A DNA stretch of 64,000 bases from Oryzisolibacter sp. LB2S (GCF_040732315.1 NZ_CP160388.1:1090501-1154500), one strand, 5' to 3'; shown: positions 9,238 to 18,797, counted from the stretch's first letter. Notes: generated from the sequence alone by a model not told the origin. Program-made: numbers and translations.

Positions 9238-9765
9238 TTACAGCGCCACGGCCTTGTCGATGACCACGGCGTCAAAGGGCACGTCGTCGTGGAAGCCCTT
9301 GCGCGTGGTGCGCACCTTCTTGATGGCGTCGACCACGTCCTCGCCCTTGACCACCTTGCCGAACACGGCGTAGCCCCAGCCCTGGGGCGTGGGCGAGGTG
9401 TGGTTCAGGAAGGCGTTGTCCACCACGTTGATGAAGAACTGCGCCGTGGCGCTGTGCGGCTCGCCCGTGCGCGCCATGGCGATGGTGTACTTGTCGTTCT
9501 TCAGGCCGTTGGCGGCCTCGTTCTCGATCGGGGCGTCGGTGGCCTTCTGCTTCATGTCGGCGGTGAAGCCCCCGCCCTGGATCATGAAGCCCTTGATCAC
9601 GCGGTGGAAGATGGTGCCGTCGTAATGGCCCTTGTTCACGTAGGCCAGGAAGTTGGCGGTCGACTTCGGCGCGTTGACGGCGTCGAGCTCGAGCGTGATC
9701 ACGCCCTGGGTTGCGGTCTCGGCGACGTTGATGGTGACATGCAGTTCGACTTGCGGGTTGCTCAT
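9238..9765 (-). CDS. ppiB: Peptidyl-prolyl cis-trans isomerase, cytoplasmic cyclophilin
   Basis: Cyclophilin of 175 aa with no signal peptide, so cytoplasmic. Core cyclophilin residues are present: [15 protein letters not shown] with the catalytic Arg, [26 protein letters not shown] and GYAVFGKV. The ATG at 9765 follows AAAGGAC, a good ribosome site. The same frame continues upstream into antisense-like sequence of the neighbouring cyclophilin, which is an artefact of their similarity. It is the second of two tandem cyclophilin genes; ppiA lies 17 bp upstream in the same operon. Confidence 0.96.
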   Translation of the reverse strand: MSNPQVELHVTINVAETATQGVITLELDAVNAPKSTANFLAYVNKGHYDGTIFHRVIKGFMIQGGGFTADMKQKATDAPIENEAANGLKNDKYTIAMARTGEPHSATAQFFINVVDNAFLNHTSPTPQGWGYAVFGKVVKGEDVVDAIKKVRTTRKGFHDDVPFDAVVIDKAVAL

Positions 9766-9782
9766 GGTGTGTCCTTTCGGGG

Positions 9783-10361
9783 TTACTTGACCAGCGTTGC
9801 GGAGTTGATGACGACGGGTGTGGTGGGCACGTTCTGGTGCGGCCCGCGGTTGCCCGTGGCCACGGCCTTGATCTTGTCCACCACCTCGGTGCCGCTCACC
9901 ACCTTGCCGAAGACGGCATAGCCATAGCCATCGGGGTTGGGCGCGTTGAGCATGGCATTGTTCTTGACGTTGATGAAGAACTGCGAGGTGGCCGAATTCG
10001 GGTTGGCCGTGCGCGCCATGGCGATGGTGTAGGTGTCGTTCTTCAGGCCGTTGTTGGCCTCGAGTGGGATGGGCGCCTTGGTGGGCTTTTGCACCATGTC
10101 GGCCGTGAAGCCCCCGCCCTGGATCATGAAGCCGTCGATCACGCGGTGAAACACGGTGCCGTCGTAATGCTTGTCCTGCACGTAGGCCAGGAAGTTCTCC
10201 ACGGTCTTGGGCGCCTTGGCCGGGTCGAGCTGCACGACGATGTCGCCCATGCTGGTGGCGAGCTTGACGCGCGGCGCCGCCGTGTCGGCGTTTGCTACGC
10301 CGACGATAGCTGCCAGCGCAATGCCAGCAAGCGTCAGAGCCGTATTTCTTCTGGAAATCAT
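9783..10361 (-). CDS. ppiA: Peptidyl-prolyl cis-trans isomerase, periplasmic cyclophilin
   Basis: Cyclophilin (192 aa) with an N-terminal signal peptide: a short basic start (MISRRN), a hydrophobic Ala/Leu/Ile core and a VANA-like cleavage site around residue 25. Catalytic region [15 protein letters not shown] and QFFINV are intact. It should accelerate prolyl isomerisation of envelope proteins in the periplasm. Its ATG overlaps the TGA of the L,D-transpeptidase-like gene by 4 bp, so translation is coupled. The signal peptide is encoded by a diverged copy of the GATAGCTG repeat (10304-10350), like the LolA signal peptide elsewhere in the window. Confidence 0.95.
   Translation of the reverse strand: MISRRNTALTLAGIALAAIVGVANADTAAPRVKLATSMGDIVVQLDPAKAPKTVENFLAYVQDKHYDGTVFHRVIDGFMIQGGGFTADMVQKPTKAPIPLEANNGLKNDTYTIAMARTANPNSATSQFFINVKNNAMLNAPNPDGYGYAVFGKVVSGTEVVDKIKAVATGNRGPHQNVPTTPVVINSATLVK
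10304..10350 (+). repeat. Interspersed GATAGCTG repeat, diverged copy inside ppiA
   Basis: On the plus strand it reads GATAGCTGCCAGCGC, then GCAAGCGTCAGAGCC and a TATTT tail, matching the order and spacing of the family though more diverged than other copies. It lies within the ppiA signal-peptide codons, read antisense. Chance similarity cannot be fully excluded for this copy. Confidence 0.55.
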
Positions 10362-11740
10362 CCAATCACTCCTTCAAAAAAGATCTGCCAGTGCGCGCCC
10401 TTGCGCGTCCAGTACTGGCGCTTGATGGCGCCGCCGCGTGCGCCCTCGGCGACCTCGCCGAAGGTCACCACCATGGTGTCGCTGCTGTCGGTCCAGCGCA
10501 GCAGGCTCTTGTCCTTGAGCTGCAGGTCGCGCCCGGCCAGCGCCCGGCTCTCGGCGCGCAGCGTGTGGGTCCAGTCGGCCAGGCCGGTGTTGCGCAGGCC
10601 CTGGAACTCGGGTGCATAAAAGCGCAGCAGGCGCTGCATGTCGCCCTGGGACTTGGCGGCGCGCCAGGCGTCGAGCACGGCGTCGAAGGACTGGCGCTCG
10701 GCCTGCAGCGCATGGGGGCTGACCCATTGCAGGCGCTGGGCGATCACCACCGGTGTGCTGCGCGGCTCCACGGTCCGCAGGATGCGCTGCAGGTCGGGAT
10801 TGGCCACGACCACGCAGCCATCGGTGGCCAGGGGCGCGCGCGAGAACTGCTCGGGCGGTGTGCCATGCAGCCAGATGCCGCTGCCCGTCTTGCCCCGGCT
10901 CCTGTCGAGCGGGTTGGGGTAGTTGATGGGCAGGGCGCCCGCGCCGTAGAAGTCCCGCAGCGTGGCCGGATCGAGCCGGCTGGTGATGAAGTACACGCCC
11001 AGCGGCGTGCGCTGGTCGCCCTCGACGACCTTGTCGGTGCCGAGCTTGCCGACCGAGGCGTAGTAGTCGGCCAGCAGCACCAGGCCCCGGTCGGTGTTCT
11101 CGAACAGGTACAGGCGCGAGCGCGAGGCATCCATGGCGATGGCGTGGCGCGTGCGCGTGGGCAGCTGCAGGAACTGCGAGGGGATGCTGCCCGCCGGCGG
11201 CGGGGCCTTGCTTGAGTCGACACGCAGGCGCAGCTCGCTGCGCAGGCTGGCCAGCGTCTGCGTCGCCGCCTCGGGCAGGGGCGCCGCGCCAGCCGGGGTC
11301 TGGGGCCGGGGCGCGGCGATGGCGGTGGCAAATCGCAGGCCGGGCAGGGGCTCGGGCGGCTGGGCCGGGGCGGCCGGCTGCGGCTGCACGTCACCCACGC
11401 GGGCCACGGGACGCGCGCGCGCGGCCAGCAGATCGCCCAGGGTGAGCTGGGCGAGCTGGAAGTTCGGGTGATCACGCACCAGGCGCTCGGCCAGCGGCAG
11501 GGCCTCGCGGGCCCGGCCCTGGGTCGTCAGGCGGGAAATCTCGAGCAGGCGTCGTTCGGCATCGCCGTCGCGTGCAGCGGGGGCGGCCTTTCTGGCCTTC
11601 TTGCGCACGGCGGGCTTGCTCGCGGCCTCCGCGGCCACATCGGTCTGCTTCCTGGCCAGCGTGGGCAGGGGCAGGGCCAGGCCGGCCGCCACGGCTGCCG
11701 CGGTCAAGGCCTGATGGAACGATGCGGGCGTCGGAGGCAT
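10358..11740 (-). CDS. L,D-transpeptidase family protein with C-terminal NTF2-like domain
   Basis: Predicted exported protein of 460 aa. After a signal-like segment (about residues 8-28) comes a lysine/alanine-rich stretch, a short TPR-like helical part (residues 60-110), a proline-rich linker, and an L,D-transpeptidase (YkuD) domain from about 195 to 335. Its active site has H292 (LHGTP) and C309 in TDGCVVVAN, where the family's usual S/T-H-G-C has Asp for His. The last ~100 residues ([13 protein letters not shown] onward) look like an NTF2/SnoaL-type fold. It should crosslink peptidoglycan or attach proteins to it in the periplasm. An in-frame start at 11842 would overlap the preceding gene; 11740 gives the signal peptide directly. 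Operon with ppiA. Confidence 0.85.
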   Translation of the reverse strand: MPPTPASFHQALTAAAVAAGLALPLPTLARKQTDVAAEAASKPAVRKKARKAAPAARDGDAERRLLEISRLTTQGRAREALPLAERLVRDHPNFQLAQLTLGDLLAARARPVARVGDVQPQPAAPAQPPEPLPGLRFATAIAAPRPQTPAGAAPLPEAATQTLASLRSELRLRVDSSKAPPPAGSIPSQFLQLPTRTRHAIAMDASRSRLYLFENTDRGLVLLADYYASVGKLGTDKVVEGDQRTPLGVYFITSRLDPATLRDFYGAGALPINYPNPLDRSRGKTGSGIWLHGTPPEQFSRAPLATDGCVVVANPDLQRILRTVEPRSTPVVIAQRLQWVSPHALQAERQSFDAVLDAWRAAKSQGDMQRLLRFYAPEFQGLRNTGLADWTHTLRAESRALAGRDLQLKDKSLLRWTDSSDTMVVTFGEVAEGARGGAIKRQYWTRKGAHWQIFFEGVIG

Positions 11741-11822
11741 GCGTGGCGTGCGCTTCTCGAAAATACGGTCAGCGGCGCCGTCCGCGCCGCATATCGTCTG
11801 AATGCTGTGCGCGCAAGGCGTT

Positions 11823-12905
11823 TCAGCCACCCGTGGATTCACGCACGATGGCCCAGCGGCCCGCCTGGTTCACCATATCCAGGGTCTTGCGGCTGCTGAC
11901 GTTCAGGCTGCCCGAGCGGTACTGCTGGCGAAATCGCGCCTGGGCCTTGTCGCCGTCGACACGCACATGCAGGTCGCTGATGCCCACGGTGATCTTGGGG
12001 CGGCCGACGATGCGCTCGCGCCGCTCCTTCTCCCAGGCAGCGCGGTTGGCCTGGCCCTTGGGCTGGAAGCTCTTGGCGTAGGCGCCAAGGTAGGCCCCCA
12101 TGTCCTGATCCTCCCAGGCCGAGGCCCAGGCGCGCACGGCCTTCTCGACCTCCTGCTCGCTGCCGCTAGGCGCCGCGGCCGCCTTGGCCGGGGCTGGCAC
12201 GGGCGCTGCTTCGGCTGGAGCAGCGGCGGGTGCGACCGCCGGTGCGGGGGCTGCCGCTGGTGCGGGTGTCGATGCCGGCGTGGATGCCGGTGCCGCCACC
12301 GTGGCGACGGTCGGCTTGGCGGGCGCTGCCGTGCTGGACGCCGCGGGGGCGGCGGTCTTGGCGGCCGGGGCCTTGGCGTCGCTGGAGAACAGCTCGCGGA
12401 TCAGTGCGAGCTTGGGGCGCAGCGTGTTGGCCTGCGTGGCGTCGAGCTGCAGCGCCCGGTTGTAGGCCTGGCCCGCCAGCTTGGCATAGATGTCGCCCAG
12501 GTTTTCATGGGCCGTGGCGTAGCTGGGATTGGTGCGGATCGCCATCTCCAGCGCGGCGCGTGCCTTGTCCAGCTGGTTCTGGTTGGCGTAGAGCACGGCC
12601 AGATTGTTGTAGGGCTCGGGCAGCTCGGGATAGTCCTCGGTGAGCTTGGTGAAGGTGGCGATGGCGTCGGCCTGCTTGCCCATGTCGGCCTGGGCCACCC
12701 CGCGCAGAAAGCGCAGTTGCGGGTCGCGTGGGTTGGCCGCGATGCGCTGGTCGGCCTTGCTCAGCGCCTCCTGCGCCTTGCCCGAGCGCAGCAGCTGGGT
12801 GATCTCGGCGTAGTCATCCGCCGCATGGGCCAGCGGTAGTCCCAAGAGCGCAGTCAGGGCAACGGTGCGCAGGAGTTGGGCAAGGGGACGGCGTGCGTGC
12901 TTCAT
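11823..12905 (-). CDS. Secreted TPR-repeat protein with C-terminal NTF2-like domain
   Basis: Predicted periplasmic protein of 360 aa. It has a signal peptide (MKHARRPLAQLLRTVALTAL, cleavage near LAHA, residue 28), three to four tetratricopeptide repeats (about residues 30-150), a long Ala/Pro/Thr linker (about 165-240) and a C-terminal domain (about 245-360: VRAWASAWEDQDM, ending WAIVRESTGG) resembling the one at the end of the next gene's product. No enzyme motif is seen. The bases before the ATG at 12905 are CT-rich with no Shine-Dalgarno, which is odd. First gene of the leftward TPR/transpeptidase/ppiA/ppiB/lpxH set, so an envelope role is likely. Divergent from cysS across 218 bp. Confidence 0.82.
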   Translation of the reverse strand: MKHARRPLAQLLRTVALTALLGLPLAHAADDYAEITQLLRSGKAQEALSKADQRIAANPRDPQLRFLRGVAQADMGKQADAIATFTKLTEDYPELPEPYNNLAVLYANQNQLDKARAALEMAIRTNPSYATAHENLGDIYAKLAGQAYNRALQLDATQANTLRPKLALIRELFSSDAKAPAAKTAAPAASSTAAPAKPTVATVAAPASTPASTPAPAAAPAPAVAPAAAPAEAAPVPAPAKAAAAPSGSEQEVEKAVRAWASAWEDQDMGAYLGAYAKSFQPKGQANRAAWEKERRERIVGRPKITVGISDLHVRVDGDKAQARFRQQYRSGSLNVSSRKTLDMVNQAGRWAIVRESTGG

Positions 12906-13123
12906 GGGAGGAGGGGGAGGGAATGCCGGAGCCGGCGACGGGCTTATACTGAAAGGGATTGTAGCCGAGGGGTGCTGGCGCGCCGCCATGCCGCCGCCCG
13001 CCCTGTCATGGCGTCCGCGGGGCCTGGCGCCATCTTTTCGGGCAGTTCGGTGAGCCCGTCCTGCCCCTTGCAAGCGCCGTCATCGCAGCTGCAATTGCCA
13101 CTTCCTTCTCTGACCTTGATTCC

Positions 13124-14500
13124 ATGAGTTTGCGCATCTACAACACGCTGTCGCGTGCCTTGGAAGATTTTTCCCCCATCGAGCCCGGCCATGTGCGCAT
13201 GTATGTCTGCGGCATGACGGTCTACGACCTGTGCCACCTGGGCCATGCGCGCTCCATGATCGCCTTTGACGTGGTGCAGCGCTGGCTGCGCGCCTCGGGC
13301 TATCGCGTCACCTATGTGCGCAACATCACCGACATCGACGACAAGATCATTCGCCGCGCCGTGGACAACGGCGAGAGCATCCGCAGCCTGACGGCGCGCA
13401 TGATCGACGCGCTGCACGAGGACGCCGACGCACTGGGCATCGAGCGCCCGACGCACGAGCCGCGCGCCACCGACTATGTGCCGCAGATGCAGGCGCTGAT
13501 CACCCGCCTGCAGGACCGGGGCCTGGCCTACCAGGCCGCGGGCGGCGACGTGAATTACGCCGTGCGCCAGTTCTCTGGCTACGGCAGGCTGTCGGGCAAG
13601 TCGCTCGACGAGCTCAACGCCGGCGAGCGCGTGGCGGTGCAGGACGGCAAGCGCGACCCGCTCGACTTCGTGCTCTGGAAGAGCGCCAAGCCCGAGGAGC
13701 CGGCCGAGGTGAAGTGGGACAGCCCCTGGGGCGCGGGGCGTCCGGGCTGGCATATCGAATGCTCCGCCATGGGCTGTGCGCTCTTGGGCGAGAGCTTCGA
13801 CATCCACGGCGGCGGCGCCGACCTGGCCTTCCCGCACCACGAGAACGAGATCGCCCAGAGCGAGGGCGCCACGGGCCAGCCCTTTGCGAGGCTGTGGATG
13901 CACAACGGCTTCATCAACGTGGACAACGAGAAGATGTCCAAGAGCCTGGGCAACTTCTTCACCATCCGCGACGTGCTCAAGGAGTATGACACCGAGGTCG
14001 TGCGCTTCTTCGTGGTGCGCAGCCATTACCGCAGCCCGCTGAACTACAGCAATGTGCACCTGGACGACGCCCGCGCGGCCCTGAAGCGCCTGTACACCGC
14101 GCTCAGCCTGGTGGCGCCCGCGCCGGTGCAGATCGACTGGGCCGAGCCCTATGCCGCGCGCTTCAAGGCGGCCATGGACGAGGACTTCGGCACGCCCGAG
14201 GCCGTGGCCGTGCTGTTCGATCTGGCCGGCGAAGTCAACCGCGGCAAGTCGCCCGCGCTCGCCGGCCTGCTCAAGGCCCTGGGCGCGCAGCTTGGGCTGC
14301 TGCAGGACGATCCGCAGGCCTTTCTGCAGGCCGGGGCGAGCCTGGACGAGTCGGCCATCGCCGCGCAGATTGCCGCCCGTGCAGCCGCCAAGGCCGCCAG
14401 GGACTTTGCCGAGGCCGACCGCATCCGCGCCGCGCTGCTGGCCCAGGGCATCGTGCTCAAGGACTCCGCCGCGGGCACGACCTGGGAGGTGGCGCAGTAA
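13124..14500 (+). CDS. cysS: Cysteinyl-tRNA synthetase
   Basis: Class I aminoacyl-tRNA synthetase charging tRNA-Cys (458 aa, normal length). Visible: the zinc-site Cys in [18 protein letters not shown], which also contains the HIGH-type motif HLGH; the later zinc ligands in WHIECSAMG and [12 protein letters not shown]; and KMSKS in [12 protein letters not shown] near residue 270. The DALR-type anticodon region follows. The ribosome site before 13124 is weak. It is upstream of the glycosylase gene, separated by 45 bp that contain a repeat copy. Confidence 0.98.
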   Translation: MSLRIYNTLSRALEDFSPIEPGHVRMYVCGMTVYDLCHLGHARSMIAFDVVQRWLRASGYRVTYVRNITDIDDKIIRRAVDNGESIRSLTARMIDALHEDADALGIERPTHEPRATDYVPQMQALITRLQDRGLAYQAAGGDVNYAVRQFSGYGRLSGKSLDELNAGERVAVQDGKRDPLDFVLWKSAKPEEPAEVKWDSPWGAGRPGWHIECSAMGCALLGESFDIHGGGADLAFPHHENEIAQSEGATGQPFARLWMHNGFINVDNEKMSKSLGNFFTIRDVLKEYDTEVVRFFVVRSHYRSPLNYSNVHLDDARAALKRLYTALSLVAPAPVQIDWAEPYAARFKAAMDEDFGTPEAVAVLFDLAGEVNRGKSPALAGLLKALGAQLGLLQDDPQAFLQAGASLDESAIAAQIAARAAAKAARDFAEADRIRAALLAQGIVLKDSAAGTTWEVAQ

Positions 14501-14512
14501 ATGCGTTCCGAA

Positions 14513-14565
14513 TCAAAACGACTGCAAACGCGCATGGGGTAAGCGATGGCAGCTATAAAAAAAAC
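14513..14565 (-). repeat. Interspersed GATAGCTG repeat, copy 2 (spans start of the glycosylase gene)
   Basis: Reverse-oriented copy: TCAAAACGACTGC at the left and GGCAGCTATAAAAA at the right, with GCGC and AAGCG arms in the middle. It supplies the ATG at 14546 and the first codons of the downstream gene. Confidence 0.8.
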
Positions 14566-15193
14566 AGAAACCCCTGCCATTCCGGACTACTGGGCCGAGG
14601 CCTGCAAGCACCTGAGCAAGAAGGACCGCGTGATGCGCCGGCTGATCCCCCAGGTGGGGGATGTGGCGTTTCAAAGGCGCGGCGACGCGTTCAGCACGCT
14701 GGCGCGCTCCATCGTGGGTCAGCAGGTGTCGGTGGCCACCGCGCAGCGTGTCTGGGACAAGTTCGCCCTGCTGCCGCGCAGCATGACGCCGCGTGGGGTG
14801 CTCAAGCTCAAGGTCGACGACATGCGTGCGGCCGGCCTGTCGGCGCGCAAGGTGGACTACCTGGTCGACCTGGCGCTGCACTTCGACAACGGCCAGTTGC
14901 ATGTCAAGCAGTGGAGCCAGATGGACGATGCCGACATCGTCGCCGAGCTGGTCGCCATACGCGGCATCAGCCGCTGGACGGCCGACATGTTCCTGATCTT
15001 TCATCTGGCGCGACCGAATGTGCTGCCGCTCGACGACGCGACGTTGATCCAGGGCATCAGCCAGCATTACTTCTCCGGCGACCCCGTGAGCCGCAGCGAT
15101 GCGCGCGAGGTGGGCGAGGCGTGGAAGCCCTGGTGCAGCGTGGCAAGTTGGTATATTTGGCGGTCGCTCGCCCCCCTGCCGGTTGACTATTGA
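14546..15193 (+). CDS. DNA-3-methyladenine glycosylase II (AlkA-like, HhH-GPD)
   Basis: Base-excision repair glycosylase of the HhH-GPD superfamily (215 aa, the compact AlkA type without the N-terminal TBP-like domain). It should remove alkylated purines from DNA. Seen: [16 protein letters not shown] near residue 53, the helix-hairpin-helix [16 protein letters not shown] near 136, and LPLDDATL with the likely catalytic Asp near 161. The N-terminus MAAIKKTE is encoded by a copy of the dispersed repeat, and the ATG lies within that repeat, so the true start may have shifted relative to relatives. accA begins 59 bp beyond its stop. Confidence 0.93.
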   Translation: MAAIKKTETPAIPDYWAEACKHLSKKDRVMRRLIPQVGDVAFQRRGDAFSTLARSIVGQQVSVATAQRVWDKFALLPRSMTPRGVLKLKVDDMRAAGLSARKVDYLVDLALHFDNGQLHVKQWSQMDDADIVAELVAIRGISRWTADMFLIFHLARPNVLPLDDATLIQGISQHYFSGDPVSRSDAREVGEAWKPWCSVASWYIWRSLAPLPVDY

Positions 15194-15251
15194 TAACGAA
15201 CCGAGAACAGCAGGGCGGCTGGTTTCGGGCGCCGCCCCGAGGAGAAACAAT

Positions 15252-16226
15252 TTGGCCAAGAAAACCTTTCTGGACTTCGAGCAACCGATTGCCGAGCTCG
15301 AATCCAAAATCGAAGAGCTGCGCTATGTGCAGAACGAGAGCGCGGTGGATATCTCGGAAGAAATCGACCAGCTCAGCAAGAAGAGCCACCAGCTCACCAA
15401 GGACATCTACAGTGACCTGAGCCCCTGGCAGATCACGAAGATCGCGCGCCACCCCGAGCGTCCCTACACCATGGACTATGTGCGCGAGATCTTCACGGAC
15501 TTCGTCGAGATGCACGGCGACCGGCATTTCGCGGACGACCAGTCCATCGTCGGCGGTCTGGCACGCTTCAACGGCCATGCCTGCATGGTGCTGGGCCATC
15601 AGAAGGGCCGCGACACCAAGGAGCGCGCCGCGCGCAACTTCGGCATGAGCCGGCCCGAGGGCTACCGCAAGGCGCTGCGTCTCATGAAGACGGCCGAGAA
15701 GTTCAAGCTGCCCGTGTTCACCTTTGTCGACACGCCCGGCGCCTTCCCCGGCATCGACGCCGAGGAGCGCGGCCAGTCCGAGGCCATCGGCCGCAACATC
15801 TACGAGATGGCCCAGCTCGAGGTGCCCATCATCACCACCGTGATCGGCGAGGGGGGCTCGGGCGGCGCGCTGGCGATTTCCGTGGCCGATCAGGTCATCA
15901 TGCTGCAGTACTCGATCTACTCGGTCATCAGCCCCGAGGGCTGCGCCTCCATCCTCTGGAAGACCAGCGACAAGGCCAAGGACGCGGCCGACGCCATGGG
16001 CATCACGGCGCATCGCCTCAAGGCACTGGGCCTGGTGGACAAGATCGTCAACGAGCCCGTGGGTGGCGCGCACCGTGACCACAAGCAGATGGCGGCATTC
16101 CTGAAGCGCGCCCTGGGCGACGCATTCCGCCAGCTCTCCGACCTCAAGCCCAAGGAGCTGATCGACCGCCGCTACGAGCGCCTGCAGAGCTACGGCCGCT
16201 TCAACGACACCAAGACCGAGCGCTGA
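15252..16226 (+). CDS. accA: Acetyl-CoA carboxylase carboxyltransferase subunit alpha
   Basis: Alpha subunit of the acetyl-CoA carboxylase carboxyltransferase (324 aa; close to the usual 320), committing step of fatty-acid synthesis. The start is a TTG at 15252 giving [23 protein letters not shown] at 15241-15244 is correctly spaced, and the open frame upstream overlaps the preceding gene. Conserved blocks: [42 protein letters not shown], and the oxyanion/CoA region [11 protein letters not shown] near residue 200. The partner accD is not in the window, as is usual in this group. A hairpin follows at 16258-16283. Confidence 0.97.
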   Translation: MAKKTFLDFEQPIAELESKIEELRYVQNESAVDISEEIDQLSKKSHQLTKDIYSDLSPWQITKIARHPERPYTMDYVREIFTDFVEMHGDRHFADDQSIVGGLARFNGHACMVLGHQKGRDTKERAARNFGMSRPEGYRKALRLMKTAEKFKLPVFTFVDTPGAFPGIDAEERGQSEAIGRNIYEMAQLEVPIITTVIGEGGSGGALAISVADQVIMLQYSIYSVISPEGCASILWKTSDKAKDAADAMGITAHRLKALGLVDKIVNEPVGGAHRDHKQMAAFLKRALGDAFRQLSDLKPKELIDRRYERLQSYGRFNDTKTER

Positions 16227-16257
16227 CCGACAGCGGCATTCCGATCGACGACGACCC

Positions 16258-16283
16258 ACGACGGCCCTTTGGGGCCGTTGTGC
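16258..16283 (+). terminator. Hairpin after accA, possible terminator
   Basis: Inverted repeat CAC-ACGGCC / GGCCGT-GTG with a CTTTGG loop, 31 bp beyond the accA stop. The T-tract is poor, so termination may be partial or Rho-assisted. Confidence 0.5.
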
Positions 16284-16302
16284 CTTGTGCGAGCATCCGC
16301 CC

Positions 16303-17310
16303 ATGACCCAGAGCCTTGCCGCCGCCATGCAGGCCTTTACCCCCAGGCTGCCGCTGGCCGTGGCCTTGAGCGGCGGGGCGGACTCGACCGCGCTGCTGCT
16401 GGCCAGCGCCAGGCGCTGGCCGGGCCAGGTGCATGCCCTGCATGTGCACCACGGCCTGCAGGCCGCGGCCGATGACTTCGAGCGCCACTGCGCCGCTCTG
16501 TGCGCGCGGCTGCAGGTGCCCCTGACGGTGCGTCGTGTCGATGCGCGCCACGCGCCGGGGCAAAGCCCCGAAGACGCCGCCCGCCAGGCGCGCTACAAGG
16601 CTTTTGAGGCCATGGCGCTTGACAGTCAAGCGCAGTCAGCTATTCAAACAATAGCATTGGCCCAGCATGCCGATGATCAGGTGGAGACGCTGCTGCTGGC
16701 GCTCTCGCGCGGCGCTGGCGTCGCGGGCCTGGCAGCCATGCCCGCGCAGTGGCAGCGCGGCGGCCTGCACTGGTGCCGGCCTCTGCTCGGCGTGGCCGGC
16801 GCCGATGTGCGCGCCTGGCTGCGCGCGCAGGGCGAGCCCTGGGTGGAGGATCCGACCAACAGCGACGAGCGCTACACGCGCAACCGCATCCGCCATCGGC
16901 TGCTGCCGGCGCTGCAGCAGGCGTTTCCGCAGTTTCGCGACACCTTTGCACGCAGCTGCGCCCATGCCGCCCAGGCCGACGAACTGCTGCAGGAGCTGGC
17001 CGTGGCCGACCTGGCTGCCACAGGCCGGCCGCCGCGCATCGCGGCGCTGCGGCTTCTGAGCCGCGCTCGCCAGGCCAATGTGCTGCGCCATTGGCTGCGC
17101 AGCGACCATGGCACCACACCCTCGGCCGCGCAGCTCGACGCGCTGCTGCGCCAGATCGCCGCCTGCACCACGCGCGGCCACCGCATCCATCTGAAAGTCG
17201 GCCGCGGCCATGTGGTACGCGAGGGCGAGGCGCTGCATTGGTACAATCAGCAAGTTTTGGATTTCATTTCCGCACGGGACGGCGGCGCACCAAAACAGTC
17301 TTCGCAATAG
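16303..17310 (+). CDS. tilS: tRNA(Ile)-lysidine synthetase
   Basis: ATP-dependent enzyme that converts C34 of the CAU-anticodon tRNA-Ile to lysidine (335 aa from the ATG at 16303; a frame-open GTG at 16285 is less likely). The N-type ATP pyrophosphatase P-loop LSGGADSTAL is at residues 22-31; HHGL, RHAPGQSPEDAARQARY and HADDQVETLLLALSRGAG follow as in TilS. The segment just before HADDQ (about residues 100-118) is encoded by a copy of the dispersed repeat at 16601-16655, giving an unusual Ser/Gln/Ala stretch at a place where the family is variable. Downstream lysC starts after 37 bp. Confidence 0.95.
   Translation: MTQSLAAAMQAFTPRLPLAVALSGGADSTALLLASARRWPGQVHALHVHHGLQAAADDFERHCAALCARLQVPLTVRRVDARHAPGQSPEDAARQARYKAFEAMALDSQAQSAIQTIALAQHADDQVETLLLALSRGAGVAGLAAMPAQWQRGGLHWCRPLLGVAGADVRAWLRAQGEPWVEDPTNSDERYTRNRIRHRLLPALQQAFPQFRDTFARSCAHAAQADELLQELAVADLAATGRPPRIAALRLLSRARQANVLRHWLRSDHGTTPSAAQLDALLRQIAACTTRGHRIHLKVGRGHVVREGEALHWYNQQVLDFISARDGGAPKQSSQ
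16601..16655 (-). repeat. Interspersed GATAGCTG repeat, copy 3 (inside tilS)
   Basis: Reverse-oriented copy with left end CTTTTGAGGCC, hairpin arms GGCGCTTGACA / GTCAAGCGC and right end CAGCTATTCAAACAATAG. It stays in frame within tilS. Confidence 0.85.
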
Positions 17311-17347
17311 CGCCGCTTCTTCAGCGTTCCGTCATTGCAGATATTTC

Positions 17348-18616
17348 ATGGCACTGTTCGTTCATAAATACGGCGGCACCTCGATGGGCTCTACCGAGCG
17401 CATCCGCAACGTCGCCAAGCGCGTGGCCAAGTGGGCACGGGCCGGCCACCAGATGGTGGTGGTGCCCAGTGCCATGAGTGGCGAAACCAATCGCCTGCTG
17501 GCTCTGGCCAAGGAGCTCACCCCCTCGCATGCCACCACGGCCTATTTCCGTGAGCTCGACATGCTGGCCGCCACGGGCGAGCAGGCATCCTCGGCCCTGC
17601 TGGCCATCGCCCTGCAGGCCGAAGGCATGCCCGCCGTGAGCTACACCGGCTGGCAGGTGCCAGTGCGCACCGACAGTAGCTACACCAAGGCGCGCATCGA
17701 ATCCATCGACGACAAGCGCGTGCGCGCCGACCTGGACGCGGGCAAGGTGGTCATCATCACGGGCTTTCAGGGCATCGATGAGGGTGGCAACATCACCACG
17801 CTGGGCCGCGGTGGCTCCGACACCTCGGCCGTGGCCGTGGCTGCGGCCATGAAGGCCAACGAGTGCCTGATCTACACCGACGTCGATGGTGTCTACACCA
17901 CCGACCCGCGCGTCGTGCCGCAGGCCCGGCGCCTGAAGACCGTGAGCTTCGAGGAAATGCTGGAGATGGCCAGCCTGGGCAGCAAGGTGCTGCAGATCCG
18001 CTCGGTGGAGTTTGCCGGCAAGTACAAGGTGCCGCTGCGCGTGCTCTCGAGCTTCACGCCCTGGGACATCGACATCAACGAAGAGGCCAAATCCGGCACC
18101 CTGATCACCTTTGAGGAAGACGAACAAATGGAACAAGCCGTCGTTTCCGGCATCGCGTTCAACCGCGACGAAACCAAGATCTCCGTGCTCGGCGTGCCGG
18201 ACAAGCCCGGCATCGCCTACCAGATCCTGGGCCCCGTGGCCGATGCCAACATCGAAGTCGACGTGATCATCCAGAACATCAGCAAGGACGGCCGCACCGA
18301 CTTCAGCTTCACCGTCAACCACAACGACCATGCCCGCACGCTGGAGCTGCTGCGCGAGAAGGTCGTGCCCGCCCTGGGCGCCCAGGAAGTGGTTGGCGAC
18401 ACCGCCATCAGCAAGGTCAGCATCGTCGGCATCGGCATGCGCAGCCATGTGGGCGTGGCCGCCAAGATGTTCCGCGTGCTCAGCGAAGAAGGCATCAACA
18501 TCCAGATGATCTCCACATCCGAGATCAAGACCTCGGTGGTGATCGAGGACAAGTACCTCGAGCTGGCCGTGCGCGCCTTGCACAAGGCCTTCGACCTCGA
18601 CCAGCCCACGGCCTGA
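17348..18616 (+). CDS. lysC: Aspartate kinase
   Basis: Phosphorylates aspartate as the first step to lysine, threonine and methionine (422 aa). Starts MALFVHKYGGTSMGSTERI, the family's N-terminal signature; LGRGGSDTSAVAVAAAM is the nucleotide/substrate loop near residue 160; two C-terminal ACT domains (about 265-420) should bind lysine and/or threonine for feedback inhibition. The frame is open upstream to 17210, but that part overlaps tilS. Monofunctional: no homoserine dehydrogenase domain. Followed closely by a tRNA-Ser gene. Confidence 0.97.
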   Translation: MALFVHKYGGTSMGSTERIRNVAKRVAKWARAGHQMVVVPSAMSGETNRLLALAKELTPSHATTAYFRELDMLAATGEQASSALLAIALQAEGMPAVSYTGWQVPVRTDSSYTKARIESIDDKRVRADLDAGKVVIITGFQGIDEGGNITTLGRGGSDTSAVAVAAAMKANECLIYTDVDGVYTTDPRVVPQARRLKTVSFEEMLEMASLGSKVLQIRSVEFAGKYKVPLRVLSSFTPWDIDINEEAKSGTLITFEEDEQMEQAVVSGIAFNRDETKISVLGVPDKPGIAYQILGPVADANIEVDVIIQNISKDGRTDFSFTVNHNDHARTLELLREKVVPALGAQEVVGDTAISKVSIVGIGMRSHVGVAAKMFRVLSEEGINIQMISTSEIKTSVVIEDKYLELAVRALHKAFDLDQPTA

Positions 18617-18645
18617 GTTTGTCTCGGGAAGGGTAGAAATCAGGC

Positions 18646-18651
18646 TACAAT
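18646..18651 (+). promoter_or_regulatory. Candidate -10 box for tRNA-Ser
   Basis: TACAAT nine bases before the tRNA 5' end is well placed as a -10 element. The best -35-like hexamer, TTGTCT at 18619-18624, is 21 bases upstream of it, which is too far for a good sigma-70 promoter. Confidence 0.45.
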
Positions 18652-18660
18652 AGCCGGATT

Positions 18661-18753
18661 GGAAACGTGACCGAGTGGCCGAAGGTGCTCCCCTGCTAAG
18701 GGAGTATGGGGTGTAGAGCCTCATCGAGGGTTCGAATCCCTCCGTTTCCGCCA
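18661..18753 (+). tRNA. tRNA-Ser (anticodon GCT)
   Basis: Complete serine tRNA of 93 nt including an encoded CCA. The acceptor stem pairs GGAAACG with CGTTTCC, with discriminator G at 18750. The anticodon stem CTCCC/GGGAG frames the loop CTGCTAA, giving anticodon GCT (reads AGC/AGU). A long variable arm, diagnostic of class II serine tRNAs, separates it from the T arm GAGGGTTCGAATCCCTC. An intrinsic terminator follows immediately. Confidence 0.98.
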
Positions 18754-18759
18754 AAGCAT

Positions 18760-18797
18760 AAACCCAGGCAATTGAGTTGCCTGGGTTTTTGTTTTTT
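18760..18797 (+). terminator. Rho-independent terminator after tRNA-Ser
   Basis: Perfect 12-bp stem AAACCCAGGCAA / TTGCCTGGGTTT with a five-base loop (18772-18776), followed by a T-rich tract to 18797. Confidence 0.95.

Noticed and set aside
9238-10365. A single 375-codon reading covering both cyclophilins
   Set aside because: The upstream part is ppiA read in the wrong frame; ppiB has its own ribosome site and ATG at 9765.
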